64,000 nt of DNA from Idiomarina sp. PL1-037 (GCF_034422975.1 NZ_CP139873.1:1674001-1738000); one strand, 5' to 3'. Shown: positions 14,887 through 24,236, counted from the first letter of the stretch. The notes: generated from the letters alone by a model not told the origin. Numbers and translations are program-made.

Positions 14887-16470
14887 TTAGATATCCAGGA
14901 TAAGACGTTGAGGATCTTCTAATAACTCTTTCACGGTAACCAGGAAACCTACCGATTGTTTACCATCAATGATTCGATGGTCATAAGAAAGAGCCAGGTA
15001 CATCATCGGTAAGATTTCGATCTTACCGTCTACCACCATCGCCCGCTCCTGGATTTTATGCATACCCAGAATAGCGCTTTGTGGTGGGTTCAAAATTGGC
15101 GTTGAAAGCAGTGAACCAAATACGCCACCGTTTGTGATGGTGAAGTTACCACCCTGCATTTCATCCATCGTCAACTTACCGTCACGGCCTTTAATAGCCA
15201 GGTCACGAATACCGTTTTCCATATCCGCAATGCTTAAACGGTCAGTGTCACGCAGAACTGGGGTTACCAGACCACGAGGCGTTGATACCGCAATGCTGAT
15301 ATCGAAGAAATTGTGGTAAACAATATCATCGCCATCAATGGATGCGTTGACGTCCGGGAAGCGCTTCAGTGCTTCGGTTACTGCTTTTACGTAGAAGCCC
15401 ATGAAACCAAGACGCGTGCCGTGAGTTTCTTCGAACACGTCTTTGTACTTCTTACGCAAATCCATAATTGGCTTCATGTTGATTTCGTTAAACGTGGTCA
15501 ACATGGCCGTGTCGTTCTTAGCTTGCAACAGACGCTCGGCGATACGTTTACGCAGACGTGTCATAGGTACACGCTTCTGATCACGGTCGCCTGAAACTGC
15601 AGGCTGTGAAGACTGCTGCTTGCTGCTACTGTCAGATGATTTAGACGAAGACTGACCTTTCACATGTTTTTCAACATCTTCTTTAGTAACACGACCGCCT
15701 TTACCCGTGCCTTTTACGTCACTTGGCTTAAGACCGTGCTCACCGAGTAAACGGCGAACCGCAGGACCTGCTACTTCGTTGTCACCGTCATCTTTACTCT
15801 CGTCTTTGCTCTGTAAAGAAGCTTCTGATTTATTCTCATCAGATTTGCTTGAACTATTGCCAGCAGAACCGCCAGCTTCTACAAGACCAATAACGTCATC
15901 AGCACTAACGGTGTCGCCTTCTTCATGCTTAATTTCAGCTAAAACGCCGTCAGCGGGAGCAACCACTTCAAGAACCACTTTATCGGTTTCAATATCAACC
16001 AGGTTCTGATCACGTTTTACCGCATCACCGGCTTTAACGTGCCAGGTAGAAACCGTCGCATCAGAGACTGATTCAGGCAGTTGAGGAACTTTAACTTCCA
16101 TCTTCTCGCCAGAGCCTTTATCCTCTGAAGAATCTGATTCCTTTTTCTCTGACTTCTCTTTTTTATCGTCTTGGTCTTTTTTGTCATCCGAGTCTTTGTC
16201 TTCTGATTTTTCATCAGAAGCTGACTCGCCGTCACCTTCTTCAATTTTTCCGATCACTTCGTCAGCCGTTACGGTAGTGCCTTCTTCGGCAGTAATTTCA
16301 CCCAAAACACCATCTGCTTCCGCAACAACTTCAAGCACTACCTTGTCGGTTTCGATGTCTACCAGATTCTGGTCGCGAGACACTTTATCGCCAGGTTTTA
16401 CGTGCCATGTTGCAATTGTTGCATCTGCAACAGACTCGGGTAATTGAGGAACTTTTATATCAATCGCCAT
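14887..16470 (-). CDS. sucB: 2-oxoglutarate dehydrogenase E2 (dihydrolipoyl succinyltransferase) with two lipoyl domains
   Basis: 527 aa, versus 405 aa in E. coli. The extra length is a second lipoyl domain. Domain 1 is residues 1-78 with the lipoyl lysine at K43 (ETDKVV). A very acidic and lysine-rich linker spans 79-122. Domain 2 spans 124-199 with its lysine at K164, in near-identical sequence. A second flexible linker is followed by the E1/E3-binding domain (about 233-270) and the catalytic acyltransferase domain (about 295-527) with YDHRIIDG. It transfers succinyl from the lipoyl arm to CoA. Sits 13 nt downstream of sucA. Confidence 0.96.
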   Translation of the reverse strand: MAIDIKVPQLPESVADATIATWHVKPGDKVSRDQNLVDIETDKVVLEVVAEADGVLGEITAEEGTTVTADEVIGKIEEGDGESASDEKSEDKDSDDKKDQDDKKEKSEKKESDSSEDKGSGEKMEVKVPQLPESVSDATVSTWHVKAGDAVKRDQNLVDIETDKVVLEVVAPADGVLAEIKHEEGDTVSADDVIGLVEAGGSAGNSSSKSDENKSEASLQSKDESKDDGDNEVAGPAVRRLLGEHGLKPSDVKGTGKGGRVTKEDVEKHVKGQSSSKSSDSSSKQQSSQPAVSGDRDQKRVPMTRLRKRIAERLLQAKNDTAMLTTFNEINMKPIMDLRKKYKDVFEETHGTRLGFMGFYVKAVTEALKRFPDVNASIDGDDIVYHNFFDISIAVSTPRGLVTPVLRDTDRLSIADMENGIRDLAIKGRDGKLTMDEMQGGNFTITNGGVFGSLLSTPILNPPQSAILGMHKIQERAMVVDGKIEILPMMYLALSYDHRIIDGKQSVGFLVTVKELLEDPQRLILDI

Positions 16471-16483
16471 GGTTCATCTTCAC

Positions 16484-19291
16484 CTATTTAATGGTTAGCG
16501 CTTCGTCAACAAGGTTTTGCTGCTGCTTGTTGTGCTCTGAAATGTATCCGACCGCCGGTGCGGCTGACGCACTACGACCACGGTAAGACAACTGAGCTCC
16601 TTTCGGAATTGCTGCCCAGAAATGATGCTGGCTGCTATACCATGCACCTTGGTTCTGAGGCTCTTCCTGACACCAGACAAAATCTTTAACGTGCTGATAA
16701 TCTTTCATAATTTCTGCCACTTCTTCCGCAGGGAACGGATACAGCTGTTCGATACGAATAATGGCAACGTTTTCTTGTTCACGCTCGCGGCGTTCTTTCA
16801 GTAAATCGTAGTAGACTTTACCTGAGCAGAATACCACCCGTTTTACTTTTTTAGGATTCAGATCATCGATTTCACCAATCGCGTTCTGGAATCCATGGTC
16901 CGCTAAATCACCCATTTCTGAGACCGCTAACGGATGACGTAACAATGATTTTGGTGTCATCACAACTAACGGGCGACGAACCGGACGCAGCTGCTGACGA
17001 CGGATCATGTGAAAAACTTGTGCTGGTGTTGTCGGTACACAAACTGACCAGTTGTGATCGGCTGATAATTGCAGGAAACGCTCAAGACGGGCTGAACTGT
17101 GTTCAGGTCCCTGCCCTTCGTAACCGTGTGGCAATAACAATGTTAAACCACATAAACGTCCCCATTTCTGCTCGCCAGAACTTAAGAACTGGTCAATAAC
17201 AACCTGGGCGCCGTTAACAAAATCGCCAAATTGCGCTTCCCACATCACCAGAGACTGCGGTTCAGCTGTAGCGTAACCATATTCAAAGGCCACAACCGCA
17301 GCTTCTGATAAAACCGAGTCATAAATTTCAATTTGCCCCTGATCTGAACCTAAGTTGTTCAGTGGCATGTAAGTTGAGCCGTCTTTCTGGTTGTGCAAAA
17401 CTGCGTGGCGGTGAAAGAAAGTACCACGACCGCTATCCTGACCAGTCAAACGAATATGAGTGCCTTCGTTAACTAAGGTGGCATAGGCTAAGGTTTCTGC
17501 AAAACCCCAATCCATTGCTTTGTCGCCTTTCGCCATTTTCAGACGTTCTTGATAAACTTTCTCAACACGGGAATTCAGCTTGTCTTCTTCCGGATACTGA
17601 GTGATTTTTTCACCCAGGTCTTTGAGTTTATCTGCTGGTACTTTGTAATCGTACTCAACGTCCCAGTCATTTCCTATGTAGGGAGACCAGTCAACAGAGT
17701 GCTGACGCATGGGCCGGTGTTCATCAACCACCACTTCGCCTTTATCTAACGCATCACGATAGTCAGACATCCACTGCTTAGCTGTATCTTCATCAACTAT
17801 CGATTTCTCTATAAGACGCTTGCCATAAAGCTCACGAGCAACGGGTTGCTTTTTAACTTTTGCGTACATCAGCGGCTGTGTTGCACTTGGTTCATCGGCT
17901 TCGTTATGTCCATGACGACGATAACAAACCAAATCAATAACCACATCGCGCTGGAACGCATTACGGTAATCGAGTGCCAACTGAGTGACAAAAACAACGG
18001 CTTCAGGGTCATCCGCATTAACGTGAAAAATTGGCGCCTGCACCATTTTTGCAATGTCAGTACAATACTGAGTAGAGCGCGCATCTTCCTGTTTAGATGT
18101 CGTGAAACCAACCTGGTTATTCACCACTATACGGATAGAACCGCCGACACGGTAAGCACGTGTTTGCGACATATTGAACGTTTCTTGTACCACACCCTGG
18201 CCAGCAACAGCTGCGTCGCCGTGAATCGTAATCGGTAGAACTTTTTTGCCTTCCGGATCTTTAAGGCGATCCATGCGTGCACGAACTGAGCCCATAACAA
18301 CCGGGTTTACAATTTCCAAGTGCGACGGGTTAAATGCCAATGCAAGGTGGACGTCGCCGCCCGGCGTTGCATAGTCAGAAGAGAAGCCCATGTGATACTT
18401 AACATCACCCGAACCTTTACTGCTGTCATGCTTACCGGCAAACTCGTCGAATAAGTCTTGTGGTTTTTTACCCAGAACGTTAACTAAAACGTTCAAACGA
18501 CCACGGTGAGCCATACCAATAACAACCTCTTTGGCACCTTGCTCACCACAGCGTGAAATGAGTTCTTTTAACAACGGAACCAGACTGTCGCCGCCTTCTA
18601 ATGAAAAGCGCTTAGCCCCAGGGAACTTTGACCCAAGATATTTTTCCAGTCCGTCAGCGGCTATCAGTTCTTTTAAAATTTTAGTTTGCTGTTCTTTTTC
18701 AAACTTGGGCTTTCCAAGAACACCTTCCAACCGTTGCTGAATCCAGCGCTTTTCTTCGGTTGAAACAATGTGCATGTACTCGGCACCAATAGAGCCACAA
18801 TAAATATTTTCCAGCGCTTCGTGAATGTCACTCAGCTTCATTGTGTCTTTGCCAACAGCTAAAGAGCCGACATTAAATTCGCGTTCTAAGTCGTCTTTGC
18901 TTAAATCGTGGAAGTTTAATGAAAGGTCTGGAACGGTTTCCTGTTTCCATAAACCAAGAGGATCAAGGTTGGCGTGCTGATGGCCGCGAAATCGGTAAGC
19001 ATTGATGAGCTGTAAAACTTTAACTTGCTTCTGATCTGCGGCAGTCGTGCTGCCTGTTTGAGATTGTTTAAGCTTATTCTTAGCGGCCTGGCGAAACTGC
19101 TCCCGGACGTCGCTGATTTTAGTATCAACAATGTGATTATCCTTCGGCAACGCATCGAACATTTGACGCCATTCATCACTGACTGCCGTCGGATCATCCA
19201 GATACGCCTCAAACATTTGTTCAATGTAGGCAACGTTACCACCGGCTAGATGCGATGTTTCTAACCATTCACGCATTACACCATCTTGCAT
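16484..19291 (-). CDS. sucA: 2-oxoglutarate dehydrogenase E1 component
   Basis: 935 aa (E. coli 933). Thiamine-diphosphate enzyme that decarboxylates 2-oxoglutarate and passes the succinyl group to SucB. Visible: IGMAHRGRLNVL, the cofactor region GDAAVAGQGVVQET, and GHNEADEPS of the E1 fold. The start MQDGVMREWLETSHL aligns with the start of E. coli SucA, and the gene is preceded by GAAGGA. A terminator-like hairpin lies between sdhB and this gene, so sucABCD may be transcribed both from sdh readthrough and from its own promoter. Confidence 0.98.
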   Translation of the reverse strand: MQDGVMREWLETSHLAGGNVAYIEQMFEAYLDDPTAVSDEWRQMFDALPKDNHIVDTKISDVREQFRQAAKNKLKQSQTGSTTAADQKQVKVLQLINAYRFRGHQHANLDPLGLWKQETVPDLSLNFHDLSKDDLEREFNVGSLAVGKDTMKLSDIHEALENIYCGSIGAEYMHIVSTEEKRWIQQRLEGVLGKPKFEKEQQTKILKELIAADGLEKYLGSKFPGAKRFSLEGGDSLVPLLKELISRCGEQGAKEVVIGMAHRGRLNVLVNVLGKKPQDLFDEFAGKHDSSKGSGDVKYHMGFSSDYATPGGDVHLALAFNPSHLEIVNPVVMGSVRARMDRLKDPEGKKVLPITIHGDAAVAGQGVVQETFNMSQTRAYRVGGSIRIVVNNQVGFTTSKQEDARSTQYCTDIAKMVQAPIFHVNADDPEAVVFVTQLALDYRNAFQRDVVIDLVCYRRHGHNEADEPSATQPLMYAKVKKQPVARELYGKRLIEKSIVDEDTAKQWMSDYRDALDKGEVVVDEHRPMRQHSVDWSPYIGNDWDVEYDYKVPADKLKDLGEKITQYPEEDKLNSRVEKVYQERLKMAKGDKAMDWGFAETLAYATLVNEGTHIRLTGQDSGRGTFFHRHAVLHNQKDGSTYMPLNNLGSDQGQIEIYDSVLSEAAVVAFEYGYATAEPQSLVMWEAQFGDFVNGAQVVIDQFLSSGEQKWGRLCGLTLLLPHGYEGQGPEHSSARLERFLQLSADHNWSVCVPTTPAQVFHMIRRQQLRPVRRPLVVMTPKSLLRHPLAVSEMGDLADHGFQNAIGEIDDLNPKKVKRVVFCSGKVYYDLLKERREREQENVAIIRIEQLYPFPAEEVAEIMKDYQHVKDFVWCQEEPQNQGAWYSSQHHFWAAIPKGAQLSYRGRSASAAPAVGYISEHNKQQQNLVDEALTIK

Positions 19292-19328
19292 TGCGTTTCC
19301 TTCACCTGAATAGATAAACCGTTTTTAT

Positions 19329-19357
19329 AAAAAAATAGCCATCCTTTGTGGGATGGC
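19329..19357 (-). terminator. Terminator-like hairpin between sdhB and sucA
   Basis: On the minus strand, GCCATCC, a 6-nt loop and GGATGGC (perfect 7-bp stem) are followed by TA and seven T. By form this is a Rho-independent terminator inside the sdhCDAB-sucABCD gene order. It would cut sdh messages from suc messages or allow only partial readthrough. Confidence 0.8.
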
Positions 19358-19402
19358 CATCCACAACATCAACCGTTCAAATTAGCGCGATAATTTAACG
19401 AA

Positions 19403-20116
19403 TTAAACTGCGCGACTCAAAAGCATCGATTTGATGTGTCCAATAGCCTTTGTTGGATTCAACCCTTTTGGACATACGTTAACGCAGTTCATGATTCCGT
19501 GACAACGGAATACACTAAAGGCATCGTCAAGTTCGTCCAAACGCTCGTCCGTTGCTGTATCACGACTATCAATTAGGAAACGATAAGCGTGCAGCAGACC
19601 AGCAGGCCCAACAAATTTATCTGGATTCCACCAGAACGACGGGCATGATGTTGAACAACATGCACATAAAATACATTCGTAAAGACCATCAAGCTTAGCA
19701 CGGTCTTCCGGCGATTGAAGTCGCTCACGCGCTGGTGGCGTTTTGTCATCATTGATAAGGTACGGTTTAATTTTCTCGTACTGTTGATAGAACTGGCTCA
19801 TATCAACAATCAAGTCACGAATAACGGGCAAGCCTGGTAAAGGACGAATCACAATTTTGTCTGATTTCAGAGAAGACAAGTGAGTAATACAAGCCAAACC
19901 ATTTTTACCGTTAATATTCATACCATCGGAGCCACAAACACCTTCCCGGCACGAGCGACGAAACGCCAGCGATGGATCTTGTTCTTTCAATTTTATCAGT
20001 GCTTCTAGCACCATCAAATCCTGATTTTCTTCTACTTCCAACGTGTACTCTTTCATATGAGGCGCGTTGTCGACATCAGGATTGTAACGATAAACTGAAA
20101 ATGTGTATTTTTTCAT
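19403..20116 (-). CDS. sdhB: Succinate dehydrogenase iron-sulfur subunit
   Basis: 237 aa (E. coli 238). Carries the three clusters of complex II: the [2Fe-2S] ligands in CREGVCGSDGMNINGKNGLAC, the [4Fe-4S] set CILCACCSTSCPSFWW and the [3Fe-4S] set in CHGIMNCVNVCPKG. Passes electrons from SdhA flavin to the membrane quinone site. GGAGG lies 5 nt before the ATG, and the gene starts 12 nt after sdhA. Confidence 0.98.
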   Translation of the reverse strand: MKKYTFSVYRYNPDVDNAPHMKEYTLEVEENQDLMVLEALIKLKEQDPSLAFRRSCREGVCGSDGMNINGKNGLACITHLSSLKSDKIVIRPLPGLPVIRDLIVDMSQFYQQYEKIKPYLINDDKTPPARERLQSPEDRAKLDGLYECILCACCSTSCPSFWWNPDKFVGPAGLLHAYRFLIDSRDTATDERLDELDDAFSVFRCHGIMNCVNVCPKGLNPTKAIGHIKSMLLSRAV

Positions 20117-20128
20117 ATACCCTCCAAC

Positions 20129-21895
20129 TTAGTAGGTACGAGCTTTCGGAGGGAAAGCTTCACGCAGTTTAGGTGCCATATTGACCTCCCGCGTCACCAT
20201 ATCTTCCTTTTCAGGACGATAAACAGTATGTACTAACCACTTTTCATCATCACGATCAGGATAGTCTGCACGGCTATGAGCACCTCGGCTTTCTGTACGG
20301 AAGCTGGCAGCCAATGCCGTTGAGTACGCTGTTTCCATTAAGTTATCCAGCTCAAGACATTCTACGCGCTGAGTATTAAACTCTTTAGAGGTGTCATCAA
20401 GACGAGCGTTTTTCAAGCGTTCGCGAATTTCGCGCAGCTCAGCAAGCCCTTCTTTCATTGAATCGCCTTCACGGAAAACCGAGAAATTAAGTTGCATGCA
20501 CTGTTGCAAGTCTTTCTTGATTTGCGCGGGATCTTCACCTTTCTGAGTGTTTTCCCAACGATTATAGCGCGCTAGTGCAGCGTCAATATCGTCGCTACTT
20601 GCTTCTCTTGTTTCTACGCTAGCTGCAAGAGTTTCCCCCAGATGCATACCGGTTGAACGGCCGAACACTACTAGGTCAAGCAATGAGTTGCCACCTAAGC
20701 GGTTTGCACCGTGTACAGATACACAAGCAATTTCACCACACGCAAATAAGCCTTTAACGTGAGATGTCTGACCATTGTCGTCTACAGACAACACTTGTCC
20801 GTTAACGTCCGTCGGAATGCCGCCCATCATGTAATGACAGGTAGGAATGACGGGAATAGGCTCTTTCACTGGATCAACGTGAGCAAATGTACGTGATAAG
20901 TCACAAACACCCGGCAAACGACTCTCCAGGGTTTCTTTACCCAGGTGATCAAGTTTCAGCTTAAGGTGAGTACCCCATGGGCCTTCACAACCACGTCCTT
21001 CACGGATTTCGGTCATCATAGCTCGGGATACAACGTCTCGTGACGCCAAATCTTTCGCGTTTGGCGCATAACGCTCCATAAAGCGCTCGCCGTCTTTGTT
21101 CAGCAGGTAACCGCCTTCACCACGACACCCTTCTGTAACAAGCGAGCCCGCTCCGGCTATACCGGTTGGGTGGAACTGCCACATTTCCATATCTTGTACC
21201 GGAACGCCGGCGCGCAGAGCCATACCAATGCCGTCACCGGTGTTGATATGAGCATTGGTCGTTGAAGAATAAATACGACCGGCACCGCCAGTAGCAAGAA
21301 CGACAGCCTTAGCTTTAACAAAGTAAACTTCGCCGCTTTCGATATCCATGGTGGTTACACCACAAACCTCACCGTCTTGGTTCTTAACGATATCCAGCGC
21401 GTACCATTCAGAGAATACGGTGGTTTTTTTCTTCACGTTTTGCTGATAAAGCAAATGCAGCAACGCGTGACCAGTACGGTCAGCTGCAGCTGCCGTTCGA
21501 GCAGCCTGCTCGCCACCAAAATCTTTCGACTGACCACCAAATGGACGTTGATAAACTTTGCCGTTTTCGAAACGTGAGAATGGCAAACCTAAGTTTTCCA
21601 TTTCCAGGATCGCTTCAGGGCCAGCTTTACACATGTATTCGATAGCGTCCTGGTCACCGATATAGTCCGAACCTTTAACGGTATCGAACATGTGCCATTC
21701 CCAGTTATCTTCATGCGCATTACCTAATGCTACGGTAATACCGCCCTGAGCGGAAACTGTGTGAGAGCGTGTTGGAAACACTTTGGACATCAACGCGCAG
21801 CTCAATCCCTCTTGGGAAATTTGCAGCGCTGCTCGCATGCCGGCACCGCCAGCACCAATCACCACCGCATCATATTCTAAAGTTTTAACAGTCAC
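20129..21895 (-). CDS. sdhA: Succinate dehydrogenase flavoprotein subunit
   Basis: 588 aa (E. coli 588). Oxidises succinate to fumarate with covalently bound FAD. The dinucleotide-binding GAGGAGMRAAL is at the N-terminus, the FAD-linking histidine is in SHTVSAQGG, and HPTGI and the catalytic RLGGNSLLD region follow. Starts with GTG directly after the sdhD stop (TAA-GTG), so translation of sdhD and sdhA is tightly coupled. Confidence 0.98.
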   Translation of the reverse strand: MTVKTLEYDAVVIGAGGAGMRAALQISQEGLSCALMSKVFPTRSHTVSAQGGITVALGNAHEDNWEWHMFDTVKGSDYIGDQDAIEYMCKAGPEAILEMENLGLPFSRFENGKVYQRPFGGQSKDFGGEQAARTAAAADRTGHALLHLLYQQNVKKKTTVFSEWYALDIVKNQDGEVCGVTTMDIESGEVYFVKAKAVVLATGGAGRIYSSTTNAHINTGDGIGMALRAGVPVQDMEMWQFHPTGIAGAGSLVTEGCRGEGGYLLNKDGERFMERYAPNAKDLASRDVVSRAMMTEIREGRGCEGPWGTHLKLKLDHLGKETLESRLPGVCDLSRTFAHVDPVKEPIPVIPTCHYMMGGIPTDVNGQVLSVDDNGQTSHVKGLFACGEIACVSVHGANRLGGNSLLDLVVFGRSTGMHLGETLAASVETREASSDDIDAALARYNRWENTQKGEDPAQIKKDLQQCMQLNFSVFREGDSMKEGLAELREIRERLKNARLDDTSKEFNTQRVECLELDNLMETAYSTALAASFRTESRGAHSRADYPDRDDEKWLVHTVYRPEKEDMVTREVNMAPKLREAFPPKARTY

Positions 21896-22243
21896 TTAAA
21901 CACCCCACAGTACGAATAAGCCAGTGAGCCAAACAGCGATTAGACCAACGCTGAAAAGCAGTTGGATAAAAGCTCTGATACCGGACGCTTTCACGTAGTC
22001 TGTTGATACTTGCCAAATGCCAATCCAGCCGTGAATTAGCACAGAGGACAAGGCCAGCATAGTGAATACTTTCATCCAAATGTTGGCAAACAACCCACTC
22101 CACACTTGATAAGTTACATCTGGCGTAGACAGGAAGAACCCAGCCATGAACAGTGAATATAAAACCATTACAATCGCGCTGGCTCTCAATAAAATAAAGT
22201 CATGAGAACCACTACGACCAAAAGTAGCTGCTGCTGTTACCAT
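21896..22243 (-). CDS. sdhD: Succinate dehydrogenase membrane anchor subunit SdhD
   Basis: 115 aa from the ATG at 22243 (MVTAAATFGRSG). This start aligns with E. coli SdhD and has AGGAG 7 nt upstream; an upstream TTG would add two residues and is less likely. Three transmembrane helices. The haem/quinone region HDFILLRASAIV and the later VLIHGWIGIWQVSTDYVK are typical. Overlaps the end of sdhC by 7 nt. Confidence 0.95.
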   Translation of the reverse strand: MVTAAATFGRSGSHDFILLRASAIVMVLYSLFMAGFFLSTPDVTYQVWSGLFANIWMKVFTMLALSSVLIHGWIGIWQVSTDYVKASGIRAFIQLLFSVGLIAVWLTGLFVLWGV

Positions 22244-22611
22244 AGCCAAACTCCTACTAATACGGAAAAGATCACAGAAAGAGCAATTGAAATAATTGCA
22301 CTGATTCTTCCGGAATCGAGTTCTTCCCAGTAGCCCATGTCCATTACTAAGTGACGCAGGCCAATGATTAAGTGAAATCCTAGCGCTGTCAAAATACCCC
22401 AGCTAATAAATTTAGCGATAAAGCTGGTCATGATACCCTCAATTTGAGCAAAACCTTCAGGGCCACTAAGTGACACAGCAAAAGCCCAAATTAGGAAAGC
22501 CAGAGAGAACAGCATAACAACACCGGAAATACGATGCAGTATGGATGCTTTGGCAGCGGCAGGAAGCTTGATAGTTGATAAGTCTAAATTAACAGGTCTT
22601 TCTTTTTTCAC
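22237..22611 (-). CDS. sdhC: Succinate dehydrogenase cytochrome b556 subunit SdhC
   Basis: 124 aa from a GTG start at 22611, which gives VKKERPVNLDLSTIKLP and aligns with E. coli SdhC. Longer reading adds a hydrophobic head absent from the family. AAAAGG lies 8-9 nt upstream. The haem-ligand region is SILHRISGV and the conserved HLIIGLRHLVMDMG follows, with three transmembrane helices. It heads the sdh operon about 75 nt downstream of a good promoter. Codons 2-7 are complementary to the candidate small RNA at 12245-12346, which suggests iron-dependent control. Confidence 0.95.
   Translation of the reverse strand: MKKERPVNLDLSTIKLPAAAKASILHRISGVVMLFSLAFLIWAFAVSLSGPEGFAQIEGIMTSFIAKFISWGILTALGFHLIIGLRHLVMDMGYWEELDSGRISAIISIALSVIFSVLVGVWLW
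22592..22606 (-). promoter_or_regulatory. Candidate small-RNA pairing site in the start of sdhC
   Basis: The mRNA segment covering codons 2-7 (5'-AAAAG then AAAGACCUGU-3') can form 5 + 10 base pairs with 12278-12293 of the candidate small RNA, with one bulged G on the RNA side. Pairing here would cover the ribosome footprint and block initiation. Seen directly as a shared ACAGGTCTTT block on the plus strand at both sites. The regulatory role is inference. Confidence 0.5.
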
Positions 22612-22693
22612 GATAGATTGCCTTTTAATAAAGCACAAAAGAAATGCAATTTTCGTTTGCGCGACACAGAAACATGCCACCAATACGGCGCAA

Positions 22694-22722
22694 AGTATAT
22701 CTAGCCAAGCTATTAATTACAA
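22694..22722 (-). promoter_or_regulatory. Predicted sdhC promoter
   Basis: On the minus strand, TTGTAA (22722-22717), a 17-nt spacer and TATACT (22699-22694) make a good sigma70 pair. They predict a start near 22687 and a leader of about 75 nt before the sdhC GTG. It lies in the 326-nt divergent region shared with gltA; the rest of that region is AT-rich with no gene seen. Confidence 0.6.
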
Positions 22723-22867
22723 CGACAAACTCAGATTTGAACTCATACTTAGATACGCTTTACTACTAAAGTCTAACGTAACAAGATAATTCTTCAATCT
22801 GAGTAATCTTTTCGTCATCTTCATTACGTATATTTAGCTATAATTGGTTCATGTTCCTTGATTAAAA

Positions 22868-22897
22868 TTGACATTTAAGGGCATGATCGAGTTAAAT
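22868..22897 (+). promoter_or_regulatory. Predicted gltA promoter
   Basis: TTGACA (perfect -35, 22868-22873), an 18-nt spacer and TTAAAT (22892-22897) give a predicted start near 22904 and a short leader with GAGGAG before the gltA ATG. Confidence 0.55.
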
Positions 22898-22937
22898 TAG
22901 CGCACTTTTTCAAAGTAGATAGCGAGGAGAATTCCTT

Positions 22938-24218
22938 ATGGCTGATCGTAAAGCCACTTTACAGATTGACGGCCAATCCATTGAATTGCCGGTACTATCA
23001 CCTAAGGCAGGCAAGGATGTAGTTGACGTCCGAACTCTGGGAAAACATGGTTATTTTACCTTTGACCCTGGGTTTCTGGCTACAGGCTCTTGCGAGTCGG
23101 CTATTACCTACATAGATGGTGAAAACGGCGTTTTATTACACCGCGGCTACCCTATTGGTGAATTAGCAACTAAAGCAGACTATTTAGAAGTTTGCTACAT
23201 GTTGTTACACGGCGAAGCTCCTACCGAAAAGCAATACCATGAATTCAAAGACACCATTACTAAACACACTATGGTGCATCAGGGAATTCATAATTTCTTT
23301 AATGGTTTCCGTCGCGATGCTCACCCTATGGCTATGTTATGTGCCGTAACGGGTGCCTTATCATCGTTCTATCATGATGATTTGGAGATTCACGATGAAA
23401 ACCAGCGTTTACGCAGTGCTTATCGCTTAATTGCTAAAATCCCAACGATTGCAGCAATGGCATATAAATTCAGCATCGGCCAACCGTTCGTTTATCCACG
23501 TAACGACTTAGGTTATGCAGAAAATTTCCTGAACATGATGTTCTCTGTACCGGCTGAAGATTACAAAATTAGCCCGGCAGTTGCCCGTGCCATGGATCGT
23601 ATCTTTACTTTGCATGCTGATCACGAGCAAAACGCATCAACGTCAACAGTTCGCCTTGCCGGCTCTTCAGGTGCAAACCCTTACGCCTGTATTGCGGCTG
23701 GTGTTGCGTCTTTATGGGGACCGGCTCACGGTGGAGCAAACGAAGCTTGCTTACGTATGCTGGCTGAAATTGGTTCGGTTGAAAACATTCCGAAATACAT
23801 TGAGAAAGCAAAAGATAAAGACGATCCTTTCCGCTTAATGGGATTTGGTCATCGTGTTTACAAAAACACTGACCCTCGTGCAACGGTCATGCGCGAGTCT
23901 TGCCACGAAGTGCTGAAAGAGTTGGACCGCGATGATCCATTATTAGACGTAGCAATGGAGCTGGAGCGCATCGCGCTGGAAGACGACTACTTCATTGAGA
24001 AAAAACTCTTCCCTAACGTTGATTTCTACTCTGGTATCGTACTGAAAGCTATTGGTATTCCTACCAATATGTTCACCGTTATCTTTGCGTTGTCACGTAC
24101 TGTCGGCTGGGTGTCTCACTGGCATGAAATGATGGGTGAAGCGAATCAGAAAATTGGTCGTCCTCGTCAGTTATATACTGGTTATACAAAACGCGAGTTT
24201 TCACCAATTAAAAAATAA
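22938..24218 (+). CDS. gltA: Citrate synthase (type II, hexameric class)
   Basis: 426 aa (E. coli 427). Condenses acetyl-CoA and oxaloacetate. The active-site histidines lie in HEQNASTSTVRLAGSS and MGFGHRVYKN, and the aspartate is in NVDFYSG. The N-terminal beta domain (ATLQIDGQSIELPVL) is that of Gram-negative NADH-sensitive enzymes. A strong GAGGAG precedes the ATG. Transcribed divergently from the sdh-suc operon, as in enterobacteria, and ended by its own terminator. Confidence 0.98.
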   Translation: MADRKATLQIDGQSIELPVLSPKAGKDVVDVRTLGKHGYFTFDPGFLATGSCESAITYIDGENGVLLHRGYPIGELATKADYLEVCYMLLHGEAPTEKQYHEFKDTITKHTMVHQGIHNFFNGFRRDAHPMAMLCAVTGALSSFYHDDLEIHDENQRLRSAYRLIAKIPTIAAMAYKFSIGQPFVYPRNDLGYAENFLNMMFSVPAEDYKISPAVARAMDRIFTLHADHEQNASTSTVRLAGSSGANPYACIAAGVASLWGPAHGGANEACLRMLAEIGSVENIPKYIEKAKDKDDPFRLMGFGHRVYKNTDPRATVMRESCHEVLKELDRDDPLLDVAMELERIALEDDYFIEKKLFPNVDFYSGIVLKAIGIPTNMFTVIFALSRTVGWVSHWHEMMGEANQKIGRPRQLYTGYTKREFSPIKK

Positions 24219-24236
24219 ATTGGTTTGAGTTAAGAA

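Noticed and set aside
22612..22937. A second Fur-like site or a regulatory RNA in the sdhC-gltA region
   Set aside because: The region is AT-rich with plausible promoters, but I found no convincing Fur palindrome or terminator-bounded RNA.
12710..24000. Many antisense ORFs of 60-140 codons across the TCA genes
   Set aside because: They are shadows of highly expressed coding sequence with no ribosome sites or family features.
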